From Dactylosporangium fulvum (GTDB lineage: Bacteria > Actinomycetota > Actinomycetes > Mycobacteriales > Micromonosporaceae): a stretch of 64,000 nt of DNA. Each line of letters starts with the position of its first letter. Position 1 is the first letter of the stretch. Below, piece by piece: positions 42,020 through 50,872 of this stretch. The DNA lies in NCBI RefSeq assembly GCF_025137375.1, contig NZ_CP073720.1, positions 10,430,954 through 10,494,953 on the forward strand. Direction: 5' to 3'. The position numbers were made by a program, and so were the translations under genes. The notes under the pieces were generated by a model, which saw only the letters and a list, made by a program, of their open reading frames with translations, was not told where the DNA came from and did no database searches.

Positions 42020-43858
42020 ATGGACCCGGCACAAGACGGGCGCTGGAGCAACGAGCCGACGGTCGCCCTGAGCCCTGTCGGGCAGCATCGCGCCCCGGAG
42101 GCGCCCACGGTGCCACTGACCCATGTGGACCCGGCCAACGCGCCGACCGTGCGGCTGCCACTGGTCACGCCGCCACCACAGGTGGTCGCCGACGCGCCCC
42201 TGATCGAGGAGAGCGCACCCCCGCCGGCACCCGGTGAGGACGAGAGCACCGGCACCGTCGTGCGCAACAGCAGCACGATGGCGATTCTGAGCCTGATCAG
42301 CCGGGGCACCGGGTTCATCCGGGCGGCGGCGATCTCGGCCGCGATCGGCGGCGCGGTCGTCGGTGACGACTACACGCTCGCCAACAACCTGCCCAACCAG
42401 ATCTACGAGCTGCTGCTCGGTGGCGTCCTGGCCAGCGTGCTCATCCCGACCCTGGTGCGGGCGCGCAAGGAGGAGCCGGACCGCGGCGAGGCCTATGCAC
42501 AGCGCCTGCTCACGCTGGCGGTGATCGCGCTCGGCGCGGCGACCCTGATCGTGGTGCTGGCGGCACCGCTGATCACCGCCGTCTACACACTCGGCAACGA
42601 CCGGGTGACCACGGCCGACCGCGACCTGATCACGTTCCTGGCCTATCTCCTGCTGCCCGAGATCTTCTTCTACGGGTTGGCCGGCATCTTCGCCGCGATC
42701 CTCAACGTGCGCGGCCACTTCGCCGCGCCGATGTGGACGCCGATCCTCAACAACGTCGTCATCATCGCCACGGCCGGCGCGTTCATGCTGGTCCGCGGGA
42801 AGGGCCTGCCCACCCCCGAGACGATCACCGTGCCGCAGGTGCTGGTGCTGGGCATCGGCACGACGCTCGGCATCGTGATCCAGGCGCTGGGGCTGTGGCC
42901 GGCGATGCGCAAGACCGGGTTCCGCTGGAAGTGGCGCTTCGACTTCCGCAAACTGCACCTGCGCGAGCTGGGCAAGCTCGGCGCCTGGATGCTGCTCTAC
43001 GTCGGGGTCAACCAGCTCGGCATCACGGTCGTGATGATGCTGGCGAAGAACAACCAGCTCCGCGGCGGCGACGGGCCGATCATCTTCAACAACGCGTTCC
43101 TGATCTTCATGATGGCGCACGGCATCGTGGCGGTCTCGGTGATCACCGCGATGATGCCGCGGATCTCCTCGGCTGCGGCCGACGGCCGGTTCGGCGACGT
43201 GACCGAGCAGCTGTCGCAGGGCACCCGGCTGGCGTCGGTGATCCTGATCCCGGCGGCCACGATCTACCTGGTCCTCGGCCAGCCCTTGGCGGTGACGCTG
43301 TTCAACTGGGGCGAATACGGATACGACGCGGCCCTCGCCACCGGCTGGGTGGTCAGTGCGGCCGGCCTCGGCCTCGTGCCGTTCGCGCTGAGCCAGATGC
43401 AGACCAGTGTCTTCTACGCGCTGCGCGACACCCGGACACCCGCCCTGGTCAACGTCGGTGGTGTGGCGATCCGCCTCCTGCTCGACGTCGCCTTCTACTT
43501 CGTCCTTCCGGTCGCCGCCGTGACGGCGTCGCTGATGGTCGGCACCGCGCTGTCGTTCGTCGCCGCCCTCTTGTTGGGGTATTGGCTGCTGCGCACCCGG
43601 CTGGGCCGGCTCGGCCTGGCCCGCGTCGCGGACACGCTGGCTCGCCTGGCCGGTGCCGCGGCCGTGGGCGGTGTGCTGGCGTTCGCCGTCTCGTGGGGCA
43701 TCGGCCGCATGATGGACCCGGGCAAGGTCATGGGCGTGGTGCAGCTGATCGTGGGTGGCGCGGTGCTGCTGGTGGCCTACGTCGCGATGGCGGTGGTCCT
43801 GCGGGTGCCCGAGGTCCGCCAGTTCGGCAACCTGTTCAAGGCCAAGTTGGGCCGATGA
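42020..43858 (+). CDS. murJ: lipid II flippase MurJ (MviN)
   Basis: Predicted 612-residue MurJ, the flippase that moves lipid II outward for peptidoglycan synthesis. A Pro/Thr/Val-rich cytoplasmic tail of about 85 residues with repeated APTV motifs is followed by about fourteen helices. Family segments are STMAILSLISRGTGFIRAAA, NNLPNQIYELLLGGVLASVL, FYGLAGIFAAILNVRGHF and APMWTPILNNVV. The actinobacterial C-terminal kinase-like part is not fused; it is the next gene. The start has little ribosome-site support. Confidence 0.95.
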   Translation: MDPAQDGRWSNEPTVALSPVGQHRAPEAPTVPLTHVDPANAPTVRLPLVTPPPQVVADAPLIEESAPPPAPGEDESTGTVVRNSSTMAILSLISRGTGFIRAAAISAAIGGAVVGDDYTLANNLPNQIYELLLGGVLASVLIPTLVRARKEEPDRGEAYAQRLLTLAVIALGAATLIVVLAAPLITAVYTLGNDRVTTADRDLITFLAYLLLPEIFFYGLAGIFAAILNVRGHFAAPMWTPILNNVVIIATAGAFMLVRGKGLPTPETITVPQVLVLGIGTTLGIVIQALGLWPAMRKTGFRWKWRFDFRKLHLRELGKLGAWMLLYVGVNQLGITVVMMLAKNNQLRGGDGPIIFNNAFLIFMMAHGIVAVSVITAMMPRISSAAADGRFGDVTEQLSQGTRLASVILIPAATIYLVLGQPLAVTLFNWGEYGYDAALATGWVVSAAGLGLVPFALSQMQTSVFYALRDTRTPALVNVGGVAIRLLLDVAFYFVLPVAAVTASLMVGTALSFVAALLLGYWLLRTRLGRLGLARVADTLARLAGAAAVGGVLAFAVSWGIGRMMDPGKVMGVVQLIVGGAVLLVAYVAMAVVLRVPEVRQFGNLFKAKLGR

Positions 43859-44324
43859 CGACCGGCCCGGCCGACCCCGCTGGAAGCCGCGCGTGATGTG
43901 CCGACCGGCCGCAACCGCCGACCGTGTTGGCGACGTCCTTTTTCCGGGGCAGCGTGCCTCCGACAGGCGGCCGCGGGGCACGGGCCGCCGGAGGTTCCAG
44001 GAGGTGGCGGTGAGGCTGGTCACGGCGGCTGACGCAGCGCGTCACAAGCGCGGTCGTGGCCGGTGGACGGAAGCGTCGAAAGGCCAGCTCCGACCCACCG
44101 GACAGCTCGATGGAATGCGGATGAACCGTAAATGACGGTGATGTCCGGCATGGGTGATCAATTGGCATCGTGCAGGGTGGTCCGGAGATGATGACGTGTC
44201 AGAACCCGGAGAGCTGACCGGTAAGGTCAACCTCGACGCCTCGCCGGAGCGCTTAGGCTTAGTGACTGCGACTCGCGTTACGACGGACGCCACAGGTGGG
44301 CACACGGATCGGAAGGGAGGACGG
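43859..44324 (+). other. intergenic region murJ/pseudokinase
   Basis: 466 bp without a convincing gene. A TAGGCT box at 44254-44259 about 65 nt before the pseudokinase GTG is a likely promoter. The pseudokinase frame is open upstream to 44154, but codons there are less biased and no ribosome site precedes earlier starts. Confidence 0.5.
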
Positions 44325-45845
44325 GTGGCTGAGCTCGACGAAGGGCTGGAGACTCCGGGTGGCATCCCGCAGGTCCTGACCTTCGGCACCCCATCCGTCG
44401 GTGAAATCCTTGCCGAGCGATACCAGCTCGAAGAGCACATCGGCAACGACTCATTGGGCCGTCAGCTGTACCGCGGCATCGACGTCATCCTGCGCCGCCC
44501 CGTGGCGGTGGTCCTGCGGTATCCGGGCGGCGACAGCGCCAAGGAGATGCTCGGCGCGGCCGTGGCCGCCAGCCGCATCGTCCACCCGCACCTGGTCGGC
44601 GTCTACGACGCGATCGACGAGGGCGACAAGGCATACGTGGTCCGGGAGTGGGTCGACGGCATCGCGCTGCGCGACATCGTCGCCTCCGGTCCCCTCGACT
44701 CCGGCCGGTCGGTCGCGATCGCCTGGGCGGTGACCGACGCCGTCGCGGCGCTGCACGGCACCGGAATGGCGCACGGAAACGTGCACCCGGGCACCGTCCT
44801 GGTCGCGCACGACGGCCGCGTGGTGCTGACCGACGCCCGGTCCGACGACGGCGCGACGCCGGAGACCGACATCCGGGCGATCGGCGCGATCCTCTACTGC
44901 GCCCTCACCGGGCACTGGCCGCACGCCGAGGTCGGCCCCTCGTCCGTCCCCGACGGTGTCCGTGACTCGTCGGGCACGCTCACCACGCCGCGCCAGGTGC
45001 GCGCGGGTGTGCCGGCGCACCTCGACTCGCTCGTCACCGACCTGCTCAACCCCGACCTGCCGCTGCCGTCGGCCGAGTCGCTCGCGGGCGAGCTGGCCTC
45101 CTTCGGCAGCTTCGACGAGGAGGAGATCGCGGAGGAGACCGGGCGCGCGCTCGACTTCGACGCATTCGACTCCGCCGCACAGTCCACCGCGCCGCCGAAG
45201 CCGGCCGGGCGCAAGCTCGCCGTCGGCGTCGTCGGGCTGCTGGTCCTGGCGCTGGCCGGCACGCTCGCGGCCGCCCGGGTGCTCGGCGACCCGGTGAAGC
45301 ACGACACGCAGCCGGGCACCTCGCCGTCCGGGACGACCGCGTCGCAGCCGGTGAAGCCCGCCGGGCAGCCGACCGTGCTGAAGCTCGACGCGTCGAAGGT
45401 GCGGATCGTCGACCCCGACGGGAACCGTTCCGAGGTGAAAAACGCCCAGAACACGATCGACGGCAATGCCACCACGGTCTGGCAGACCGAGCGATACACG
45501 AAGCCCAACTTCGGTGACTCCAAGAAGGGCATGGGCATCTGGATCGACCTGGGCGAGAGCCGGCAGGTCGTGTCGGTCCAGGTCGACCTGACCACGCCCG
45601 GTGCCGACGGTGAGCTGCGCTCGGGCACGGCGGACCTGGGCAGCGGCAGCGCCCAGGATCAGCAGACCGTCGCGCAGTACACGGTCGTGGGCTCCGCGAA
45701 GTCCGCGATGGGCGGCACGACGCTGTTCCCCGGGCCGGAGCAGCCGACGCGGTATCTCATGGTGTGGATCACCAAGCTGCCGAAGGAGAGCAAGGGCGGC
45801 GGATACCGGGTTGCTATCGGAGAGATAACCGTCCGCGTCCAGTAG
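44325..45845 (+). CDS. membrane pseudokinase with discoidin-like extracellular domain
   Basis: Predicted 506-residue protein. The N-terminal protein-kinase fold (ILAERYQLEEHIGNDSLG, LYRGIDVILRRPVAVVLR) lacks the VAIK lysine. It has MAHGN in place of HRD and TDA in place of DFG, so it should not phosphorylate. One membrane helix (VGVVGLLVLALAGTLAAARVL) leads to an exterior discoidin-like domain (NAQNTIDGNATTVWQTERY). In Mycobacterium a pseudokinase and similar external domain are fused to MviN and bind an FHA protein after phosphorylation; here the part is a separate gene next to murJ. The GTG at 44325 has an AAGGGAGG site. Confidence 0.88.
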   Translation: MAELDEGLETPGGIPQVLTFGTPSVGEILAERYQLEEHIGNDSLGRQLYRGIDVILRRPVAVVLRYPGGDSAKEMLGAAVAASRIVHPHLVGVYDAIDEGDKAYVVREWVDGIALRDIVASGPLDSGRSVAIAWAVTDAVAALHGTGMAHGNVHPGTVLVAHDGRVVLTDARSDDGATPETDIRAIGAILYCALTGHWPHAEVGPSSVPDGVRDSSGTLTTPRQVRAGVPAHLDSLVTDLLNPDLPLPSAESLAGELASFGSFDEEEIAEETGRALDFDAFDSAAQSTAPPKPAGRKLAVGVVGLLVLALAGTLAAARVLGDPVKHDTQPGTSPSGTTASQPVKPAGQPTVLKLDASKVRIVDPDGNRSEVKNAQNTIDGNATTVWQTERYTKPNFGDSKKGMGIWIDLGESRQVVSVQVDLTTPGADGELRSGTADLGSGSAQDQQTVAQYTVVGSAKSAMGGTTLFPGPEQPTRYLMVWITKLPKESKGGGYRVAIGEITVRVQ

Positions 45846-45869
45846 CCCCCACGAGTCGCTCGCGGTCGA

Positions 45870-45875
45870 TAAGGT
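45870..45875 (+). promoter_or_regulatory. -10-like box of sigM, leaderless
   Basis: TAAGGT, 7 nt before the GTG at 45883. It decides that start over the GTG at 45874, which would lie inside the box. Confidence 0.5.
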
Positions 45876-45882
45876 GCCTGCC

Positions 45883-46500
45883 GTGGACGTAGCACGGCCG
45901 GACGCGCAGGAGATGCGCGACGACACGTCGCTGTTGCGCGCCCACGCCGCGGGCGACCCCAACGCGTTCGCCGAGGTGGTCCGGCGGCACAGAGACCGGT
46001 TGTGGGCGGTCGCCCTCCGCACGACGGGCGACCGCGAAGAGGCCGCCGACGCGCTGCAGGACGCACTGATGTCCGCGTTTCGGGCGGCGAACAACTTCCG
46101 CGGCGACTCCGCCGTCACCACCTGGCTGCACCGCATCGTGGTCAACGCCTGCCTGGACCGGATCCGGCGGCGGCAGGCCCGCCCGACGGTGCCACTGCCC
46201 GAGACCGACGTCACCCCGGCACCCGCCACCGACCGCGACACCGCGATGGACGTCCGCCAGGCGCTGCAGCAGTTGCCGGTCGAGCAGCGCGCCGCACTCG
46301 TGCTCGTCGACGTGCAGGGATACGCGGTTTCCGAGGCGGCCGCGATGCTGGGCGTCGCGGAGGGCACCATCAAAAGCAGGTGCGCGCGCGGCCGGGCCCG
46401 GCTGGCCCTGCTACTCGGTCACCTGCGGAACCCGGGCACCGACCCGAGCGTCCCATCTCCGATCAGCCCCGCCACGTCACGGAAGGAGGGTGGCGCATGA
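45883..46500 (+). CDS. sigM: ECF sigma factor SigM
   Basis: Predicted 205-residue extracytoplasmic-function sigma factor. It has region 2 (HAAGDPNAFAEVVRRHRDRL, EEAADALQDALMSAFRAANN, FRGDSAVTTWLHRIVVNACL) and region 4 (LPVEQRAALVLVDVQGYAVS, AAMLGVAEGTIKSRCARGRA). The next gene overlaps by 4 nt and looks like its anti-sigma factor, and gene order matches mycobacterial sigM-rsmA. The GTG at 45883 is chosen because of the TAAGGT box 7 nt upstream. Confidence 0.94.
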   Translation: MDVARPDAQEMRDDTSLLRAHAAGDPNAFAEVVRRHRDRLWAVALRTTGDREEAADALQDALMSAFRAANNFRGDSAVTTWLHRIVVNACLDRIRRRQARPTVPLPETDVTPAPATDRDTAMDVRQALQQLPVEQRAALVLVDVQGYAVSEAAAMLGVAEGTIKSRCARGRARLALLLGHLRNPGTDPSVPSPISPATSRKEGGA

Positions 46501-47396
46501 CGGCCTTCTCGGATGCCGACCTCGACCGGCTCGCCGACTTCGTCGGCGGGGCGCTCGACGGCACCCCCGAGGCCGACGACGTGCGCCGCCTGGTCAGCAC
46601 CGACGTCACGTGGGCCGAGGCATACGCGTCGCTGGTGACCGCCGACGCCGCCGTGCGTGACGAACTGCGGGCGCTGGGGACGGAGGCACAGCCCGTACCG
46701 CCCGATGTGCAACAGCGCCTGGACGCGGCCCTGGCGACGGCACTCACCGCACCCCCGGCGGACGCCGTCGTGGTTGATCTGGCGCGAGCGCGCGAAGCGC
46801 GCAAGCGGCGGCGGCAGCGCTGGCTCGTCGGCCTCGGCGCGGCGGCGGCCGTGCTGGCTTGCGCCGGCATCGGCGTCCAGGTCGTCCGGCAACAGGTCAC
46901 CAACTCCTCCGACTCCGCCGCGACCAGCGGCTACGCGCCGGAGGGCACGCGCGGCTCGGCGATGGCTCCCGACGCGGTGGCGCCGAACAGCGCCAGCGGC
47001 GGGTCGCCGGGCTCCGCCTCGGCGATCATGAAGACAGGCCGCGACTACGGCCCGGACACCGTCGGCCAGCTGGCACAGAGCTCCCCGGCACCGCCGGCGG
47101 CGCTCAGCGCGGGCGGAAGTCCTGGCAAGCGCACCGACCTGTCGGAAGAGGTGCCCGACTCCCTGCGGCGGCTCGGCGACCCGGCAGCGCGGACCGACTG
47201 CCTGAAGGCCATCACCGGGGAATACGGTGGACAGGTGTCGCTCGTCGACTACGCCCGGTTCGAGGGTCAGCCCGCGCTGGTCGTGATCGTCGACGGCACC
47301 CGACTCGGGGCCGGCAAGCGCCTTGTCGTGGTCGTCGGGCCGAACTGCGGGCTCGGCGGCGCGATCGGCGAAGAGCGGTTCCGGGGCACGGCCTGA
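46497..47396 (+). CDS. anti-sigma factor, RsmA-like
   Basis: Predicted 299-residue protein. The cytoplasmic N-terminal part (FSDADLDRLADFVGGALDGT, VTWAEAYASLVTADAAVRDEL) could bind SigM. A basic run (REARKRRRQRW) precedes one membrane helix (LVGLGAAAAVLACAGIGVQVV), then an exported Ser/Ala/Gly-rich linker and a folded C-terminal domain with two Cys (TDCLKAITGEYGG and VGPNCGLGG). There is no zinc HxxxCxxC motif. The ATG overlaps the sigM stop (ATGA), indicating coupling and stoichiometric expression. Confidence 0.85.
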   Translation: MTAFSDADLDRLADFVGGALDGTPEADDVRRLVSTDVTWAEAYASLVTADAAVRDELRALGTEAQPVPPDVQQRLDAALATALTAPPADAVVVDLARAREARKRRRQRWLVGLGAAAAVLACAGIGVQVVRQQVTNSSDSAATSGYAPEGTRGSAMAPDAVAPNSASGGSPGSASAIMKTGRDYGPDTVGQLAQSSPAPPAALSAGGSPGKRTDLSEEVPDSLRRLGDPAARTDCLKAITGEYGGQVSLVDYARFEGQPALVVIVDGTRLGAGKRLVVVVGPNCGLGGAIGEERFRGTA

Positions 47397-47472
47397 CCTT
47401 TCGCCGTGCCAGACCCGCCACCAGGCGGTGATGTGGCACACGAGTCACCGGTTCTCGGGAATGGTCGGTTCG

Positions 47473-47478
47473 TAGGAT
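47473..47478 (+). promoter_or_regulatory. -10-like box upstream of trxB
   Basis: TAGGAT, 9 nt before a GTG at 47488 and 39 nt before the ribosome-site-supported GTG at 47518. Either a leaderless longer form or a short leader is possible. Confidence 0.45.
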
Positions 47479-47517
47479 GACGTTTTGGTGGCACAGGCTG
47501 AATTCGAGGAGTCGACC

Positions 47518-48444
47518 GTGGACGAGGTCCGCAACCTGATCATCGTGGGGTCCGGCCCTGCCGGGTATACGGCTGCCGTCTATGCCGCCCGAGCCAACCT
47601 CAAACCGCTGGTGATCGAGGGTGTCACCTCTGGTGGTGCGCTTATGACGACCACCGAGGTCGAGAACTACCCCGGTTTCCCGGATGGGATCCTCGGGCCG
47701 GAGCTCATGGACAATATGCGCAAGCAGGCCGAGCACTTCGGCGCGGAGTTCGTCACCGACGACGCGACCCGCGTGGCGCTCGAGGGCCCGGTGAAGAGCG
47801 TCTGGGTCGGCGAGACCGAATACCGCGCCCGTGCCGTCATCCTCTCCACCGGCTCCGCCTGGCGGCCGCTCAACGTGCCGGGCGAGCAGGAGCTGCTCGG
47901 GCGGGGCGTGTCGTCCTGTGCCACCTGTGACGGCTTCTTCTTCCGCAATGAGGAGATCGTGGTCGTCGGCGGCGGTGACTCGGCGATGGAGGAGGCGACG
48001 TTCCTCACCCGGTTCGCCAAGAAGGTCACCATCATCCACCGCCGTGACCAGTTCCGCGCCAGCAAGATCATGGCCGAGCGCGCCCTGAACAACGAGAAGA
48101 TCGAGGTCCGGTGGAACAGCGTGGTCACCGGCGTTCTCGACAGCGGCGGTCGCGTCGGCGGTGTCCGGATCAAGGACGTGCACACCGGCGAGGAGACCGT
48201 CCTCGACGTGGCGGGCGTGTTCGTGGCGATCGGCCATGACCCGCGGAGCGAGCTGTTCCGCGGCCAGGTCGAGCTCGACGAGTCCGGCTACGTGAAGGTG
48301 GCCTCGCCCGGCACGCGCACCGACGTCGAGGGTGTGTTCGCCGCGGGTGACCTGGTGGATCACACCTACCGGCAGGCGATCACCGCCGCCGGCACCGGTT
48401 GCGCGGCGGCGCTGGACGCCGAGCGCTACATCGCGACGCTGTAA
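47518..48444 (+). CDS. trxB: thioredoxin reductase
   Basis: Predicted 308-residue NADPH-dependent FAD enzyme that keeps thioredoxin reduced. It has the FAD-binding NLIIVGSGPAGYTAAVYAA, the redox-active SCATCDGFF, the NADPH-binding EIVVVGGGDSAMEEATFL and the C-terminal FAD motif GVFAAGDLVDHTYRQAITAA. The GTG at 47518 has GAGGAG at 6 nt; an in-frame GTG at 47488 with a TAGGAT box is an alternative. trxA follows 32 nt downstream. Confidence 0.97.
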   Translation: MDEVRNLIIVGSGPAGYTAAVYAARANLKPLVIEGVTSGGALMTTTEVENYPGFPDGILGPELMDNMRKQAEHFGAEFVTDDATRVALEGPVKSVWVGETEYRARAVILSTGSAWRPLNVPGEQELLGRGVSSCATCDGFFFRNEEIVVVGGGDSAMEEATFLTRFAKKVTIIHRRDQFRASKIMAERALNNEKIEVRWNSVVTGVLDSGGRVGGVRIKDVHTGEETVLDVAGVFVAIGHDPRSELFRGQVELDESGYVKVASPGTRTDVEGVFAAGDLVDHTYRQAITAAGTGCAAALDAERYIATL

Positions 48445-48476
48445 GGTTTTTCGGCAGTCTGAACAGAGGAGAGCGC

Positions 48477-48812
48477 ATGGGAGCGATCCAGCCCGTCAGT
48501 GACAAGACCTTCGAGGTCGACGTCCTCAAGTCGGATATTCCGGTCTTGGTGGACTTCTGGGCTGAGTGGTGCCAGCCGTGCCGCAAGATCGAGACGATGC
48601 TGAACGAGATCGCCGCCGGCGACCTGGCCGACAAGGTCAAGATCGTCAAGGTGGATATCGACAGCAATCCGGAGACGGCCCGCGCATACCAGGTGCTGTC
48701 CGTGCCGACGCTGACCGTCTTCAAGGACGGCGCGCCGTTCCGCTCGGTCGTCGGCGCCAGCCCGAAGAGCGCACTGGTCCGCCTCATCGAGTCGGCGCTC
48801 GAGCCGGCCTGA
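48477..48812 (+). CDS. trxA: thioredoxin with WCQPC active site
   Basis: Predicted 111-residue thioredoxin. Fold and cis-proline loop (VPTLTVFKDG) are normal and DFWAEWC leads the active site, but the motif is WCQPC where nearly all thioredoxins have WCGPC. The intervening residue sets redox potential, so this protein may be more or less reducing than usual. It keeps the operon position next to trxB and an RBS AGAGGAGA. Probably the main partner of TrxB. Confidence 0.94.
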   Translation: MGAIQPVSDKTFEVDVLKSDIPVLVDFWAEWCQPCRKIETMLNEIAAGDLADKVKIVKVDIDSNPETARAYQVLSVPTLTVFKDGAPFRSVVGASPKSALVRLIESALEPA

Positions 48813-48836
48813 CCGGCGCCTCCCCTCATCATCGGC

Positions 48837-48868
48837 CCGCCCCGCGTCCGGTTCCGGACGCGGGGCGG
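48837..48868. terminator. terminator after trxA
   Basis: Perfect 15-bp stem (CCGCCCCGCGTCCGG with CCGGACGCGGGGCGG) around a TT loop, without a T-run, like many terminators of high-GC bacteria. Confidence 0.75.
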
Positions 48869-49012
48869 ATCGCTGTGGGGCGGCTTCGAGCCCGGAGCGG
48901 TACGCTGCGGGGGCATTCGCCCCGTAACGGCGCGCTCGGCCGGGCACGTACGATTCCCGGAGCCACAGGCATTCCATCCGTCCCGGAGCCACCGGCATTT
49001 CAGGAGGACCAC

Positions 49013-50176
49013 ATGCGTGCGATCCAGCGCGGAGCGCGGGGCGCGGCGGTTGCCGAGATCCGCAGCATCCTTGTCGTGCTGGAGCTGCTGGTCGAAGACA
49101 CTTCGCCGTCCTCCGACCCGGTCTTCGACGAGGCCACCGAGCGGGCTGTGCGGGCCTTCCAACAGAGCCGCGGCCTGACCGTCGACGGTGAGGTCGCCGA
49201 CGAGACCTGGCGCGCCCTCGACGCCGCCCGCTGGCGGCTCGGCCAGCGGGCGCTGTTCCACACCGTCGCCGACCCGTACATCGGCGACGACGTGCGTCAG
49301 CTGCAGGAACGCCTGCTGGAGATGGGCTACAACCCGGGTCGCGCCGACGGCATCTACGGCAGCCGCACCGCGCACGCCGTCGCACAGTTCCAGCGTGAGG
49401 TCGGTCTGCGCCCCGATGGGGAGTGCGGGCCGGCGACCGTGGGCGCCCTGCGCCGGCTCGGCCGCAAGGTGATCGGCGGCCGGCCGCAGCTCCTGCGCGA
49501 GGCCGAGGCCTTCCGCGAGTCCGGCCCGACGCTGCTCGGCAAGCGCATCGTGATCGACCCGGGGCACGGCGGCCCGGACACCGGCCACGTGGTCCCCGAC
49601 GGCCCGCTGCGGTGGACGGAGGCGGACCTCGTATATGACCTCGCAGCCCGTCTGGAGGGCCGTCTGGCGGCCGCGGGCATGCGGGTGAACCTCACCAGGG
49701 GTCCGGTGCCCACAAACGCGCTGAGCGACCGTGACAGGATCCAGCTCGCCAACGAGCTCGGCGCCGATCTCCTCATCTCCATCCACCTCGACGGCCACCG
49801 CAACCCTGAGGCATCCGGCGTGGCCACGTATCACTACGGCACCGTCTCCGGCCCCACTTCGATCGTCGGGGAGCGACTGGCCGGGCTGGTGCAGCGCGAG
49901 ATCGTGATGCGGACCGGCCTGCGCGACTGCCACACCCACCCGAAGACCTGGGAGCTTCTGCGGCTCAGCAGGATGCCGGCGGTGCGGGTCGACGTCGGCT
50001 ACCTGACCTCGCCCTCGGACCGGCAGCAGCTGGTCGACCCGGCGTTTCGCGACCGGGTCGTCGAGGCGATGATGGCGGCCGTCCAGCGGATGTATCTGCC
50101 GGTCGAGGCGGACGTGCCGACCGGCTCGATCGACGTCAGCCTGCTCCGTGCGCTGACGGCGGCGCCGACGTCCTGA
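49013..50176 (+). CDS. CwlM-like amidase-fold protein with two PG-binding domains
   Basis: Predicted 387-residue cytosolic protein (no signal peptide). Two peptidoglycan-binding_1 domains (IRSILVVLELLVEDT region and VRQLQERLLEMGYNPGRADG) precede an Amidase_3 fold. Zinc-ligand positions His185 (DPGHGG), Glu203 (WTEADL) and His258 (ISIHLDGH) are kept, but the second catalytic Glu is Asp327 (VRVDVGYL), so hydrolysis is doubtful. In Mycobacterium the orthologue CwlM acts inside the cell as a PknB-regulated activator of MurA rather than a hydrolase. The place after trxA matches. RBS AGGAGG. Confidence 0.9.
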   Translation: MRAIQRGARGAAVAEIRSILVVLELLVEDTSPSSDPVFDEATERAVRAFQQSRGLTVDGEVADETWRALDAARWRLGQRALFHTVADPYIGDDVRQLQERLLEMGYNPGRADGIYGSRTAHAVAQFQREVGLRPDGECGPATVGALRRLGRKVIGGRPQLLREAEAFRESGPTLLGKRIVIDPGHGGPDTGHVVPDGPLRWTEADLVYDLAARLEGRLAAAGMRVNLTRGPVPTNALSDRDRIQLANELGADLLISIHLDGHRNPEASGVATYHYGTVSGPTSIVGERLAGLVQREIVMRTGLRDCHTHPKTWELLRLSRMPAVRVDVGYLTSPSDRQQLVDPAFRDRVVEAMMAAVQRMYLPVEADVPTGSIDVSLLRALTAAPTS

Positions 50177-50191
50177 GTCTGGGTTTCCGCC

Positions 50192-50872
50192 TCAGCCTGA
50201 CGTCATTTCGCGGGTCGCCGGGCGGACCGGGAGCACCGGGCGCAGGAGCGACTCGGGGCTCATCGAGCCGAGGAGCTTCTCCAGCGCATACTCGACGTCC
50301 GACTTCCACGACAGCGCGGTGCGCAGCTCCAGACGCAGTCGCGGATACCGCGGATGGGGTCGAACCGTCTTGAAGCCGATCGACAGGAAGAAGTCGGCCG
50401 GGGCGAGGCAGCCCCGCTCGTTGCGGCCGGCCTCGTCGACCTCGCCGAACTTCGCGTCGCCGAACGCCTCGATCGCCTTGACGCCGCGCTTGGTGAGATC
50501 GCGGGCGACTCCCTGGACCAGCATCCGGCCCAGCCCGCCTTCGGCGAACGGCTGCACGACGTGCGCGGTCATCAGCAGCACCGCGTCGGGGGAGACCGGC
50601 GAGGTGGGAAACGCCATGGACCGCGGGACATACGCCGGCGGCGCGAACATGACGAACCCGGCGGGCATGCCGTCGACGTAGACGAGCTTGCCGCACGAGC
50701 CCCACTCAAGGAGGGTTTGTGAGACCCAAGCCTCCTTTTCCAGTCCCGGGTCGCCGTTGGCGCAGGCCCGATCGGCAGCAACCGGATCGAGCTCCCAGAA
50801 CACACATCCGCGGCACGATCGAGGAAGATCCTCGAGGGTGTCGAGCGTCAGACTGACGAGACGTCGCGACAT
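50192..50872 (-). CDS. GNAT family acetyltransferase
   Basis: Predicted 226-residue protein with a GNAT-like acyl-CoA region (TAHVVQPFAEGGLGRMLVQG, VARDLTKRGVKAIEAFGD) and a cysteine-rich segment LPRSCRGCVFWELD near the N terminus. It holds the position of a mycobacterial gene between cwlM and parB (Rv3916c type). The substrate is unknown. Convergent with the CwlM-like gene over a 15-nt gap. Confidence 0.85.
   Translation of the reverse strand: MSRRLVSLTLDTLEDLPRSCRGCVFWELDPVAADRACANGDPGLEKEAWVSQTLLEWGSCGKLVYVDGMPAGFVMFAPPAYVPRSMAFPTSPVSPDAVLLMTAHVVQPFAEGGLGRMLVQGVARDLTKRGVKAIEAFGDAKFGEVDEAGRNERGCLAPADFFLSIGFKTVRPHPRYPRLRLELRTALSWKSDVEYALEKLLGSMSPESLLRPVLPVRPATREMTSG

Noticed and set aside
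44154..44324. Upstream extension of the pseudokinase frame
   Set aside because: The GTG at 44325 has a strong ribosome site and a promoter-like box lies inside the extension.
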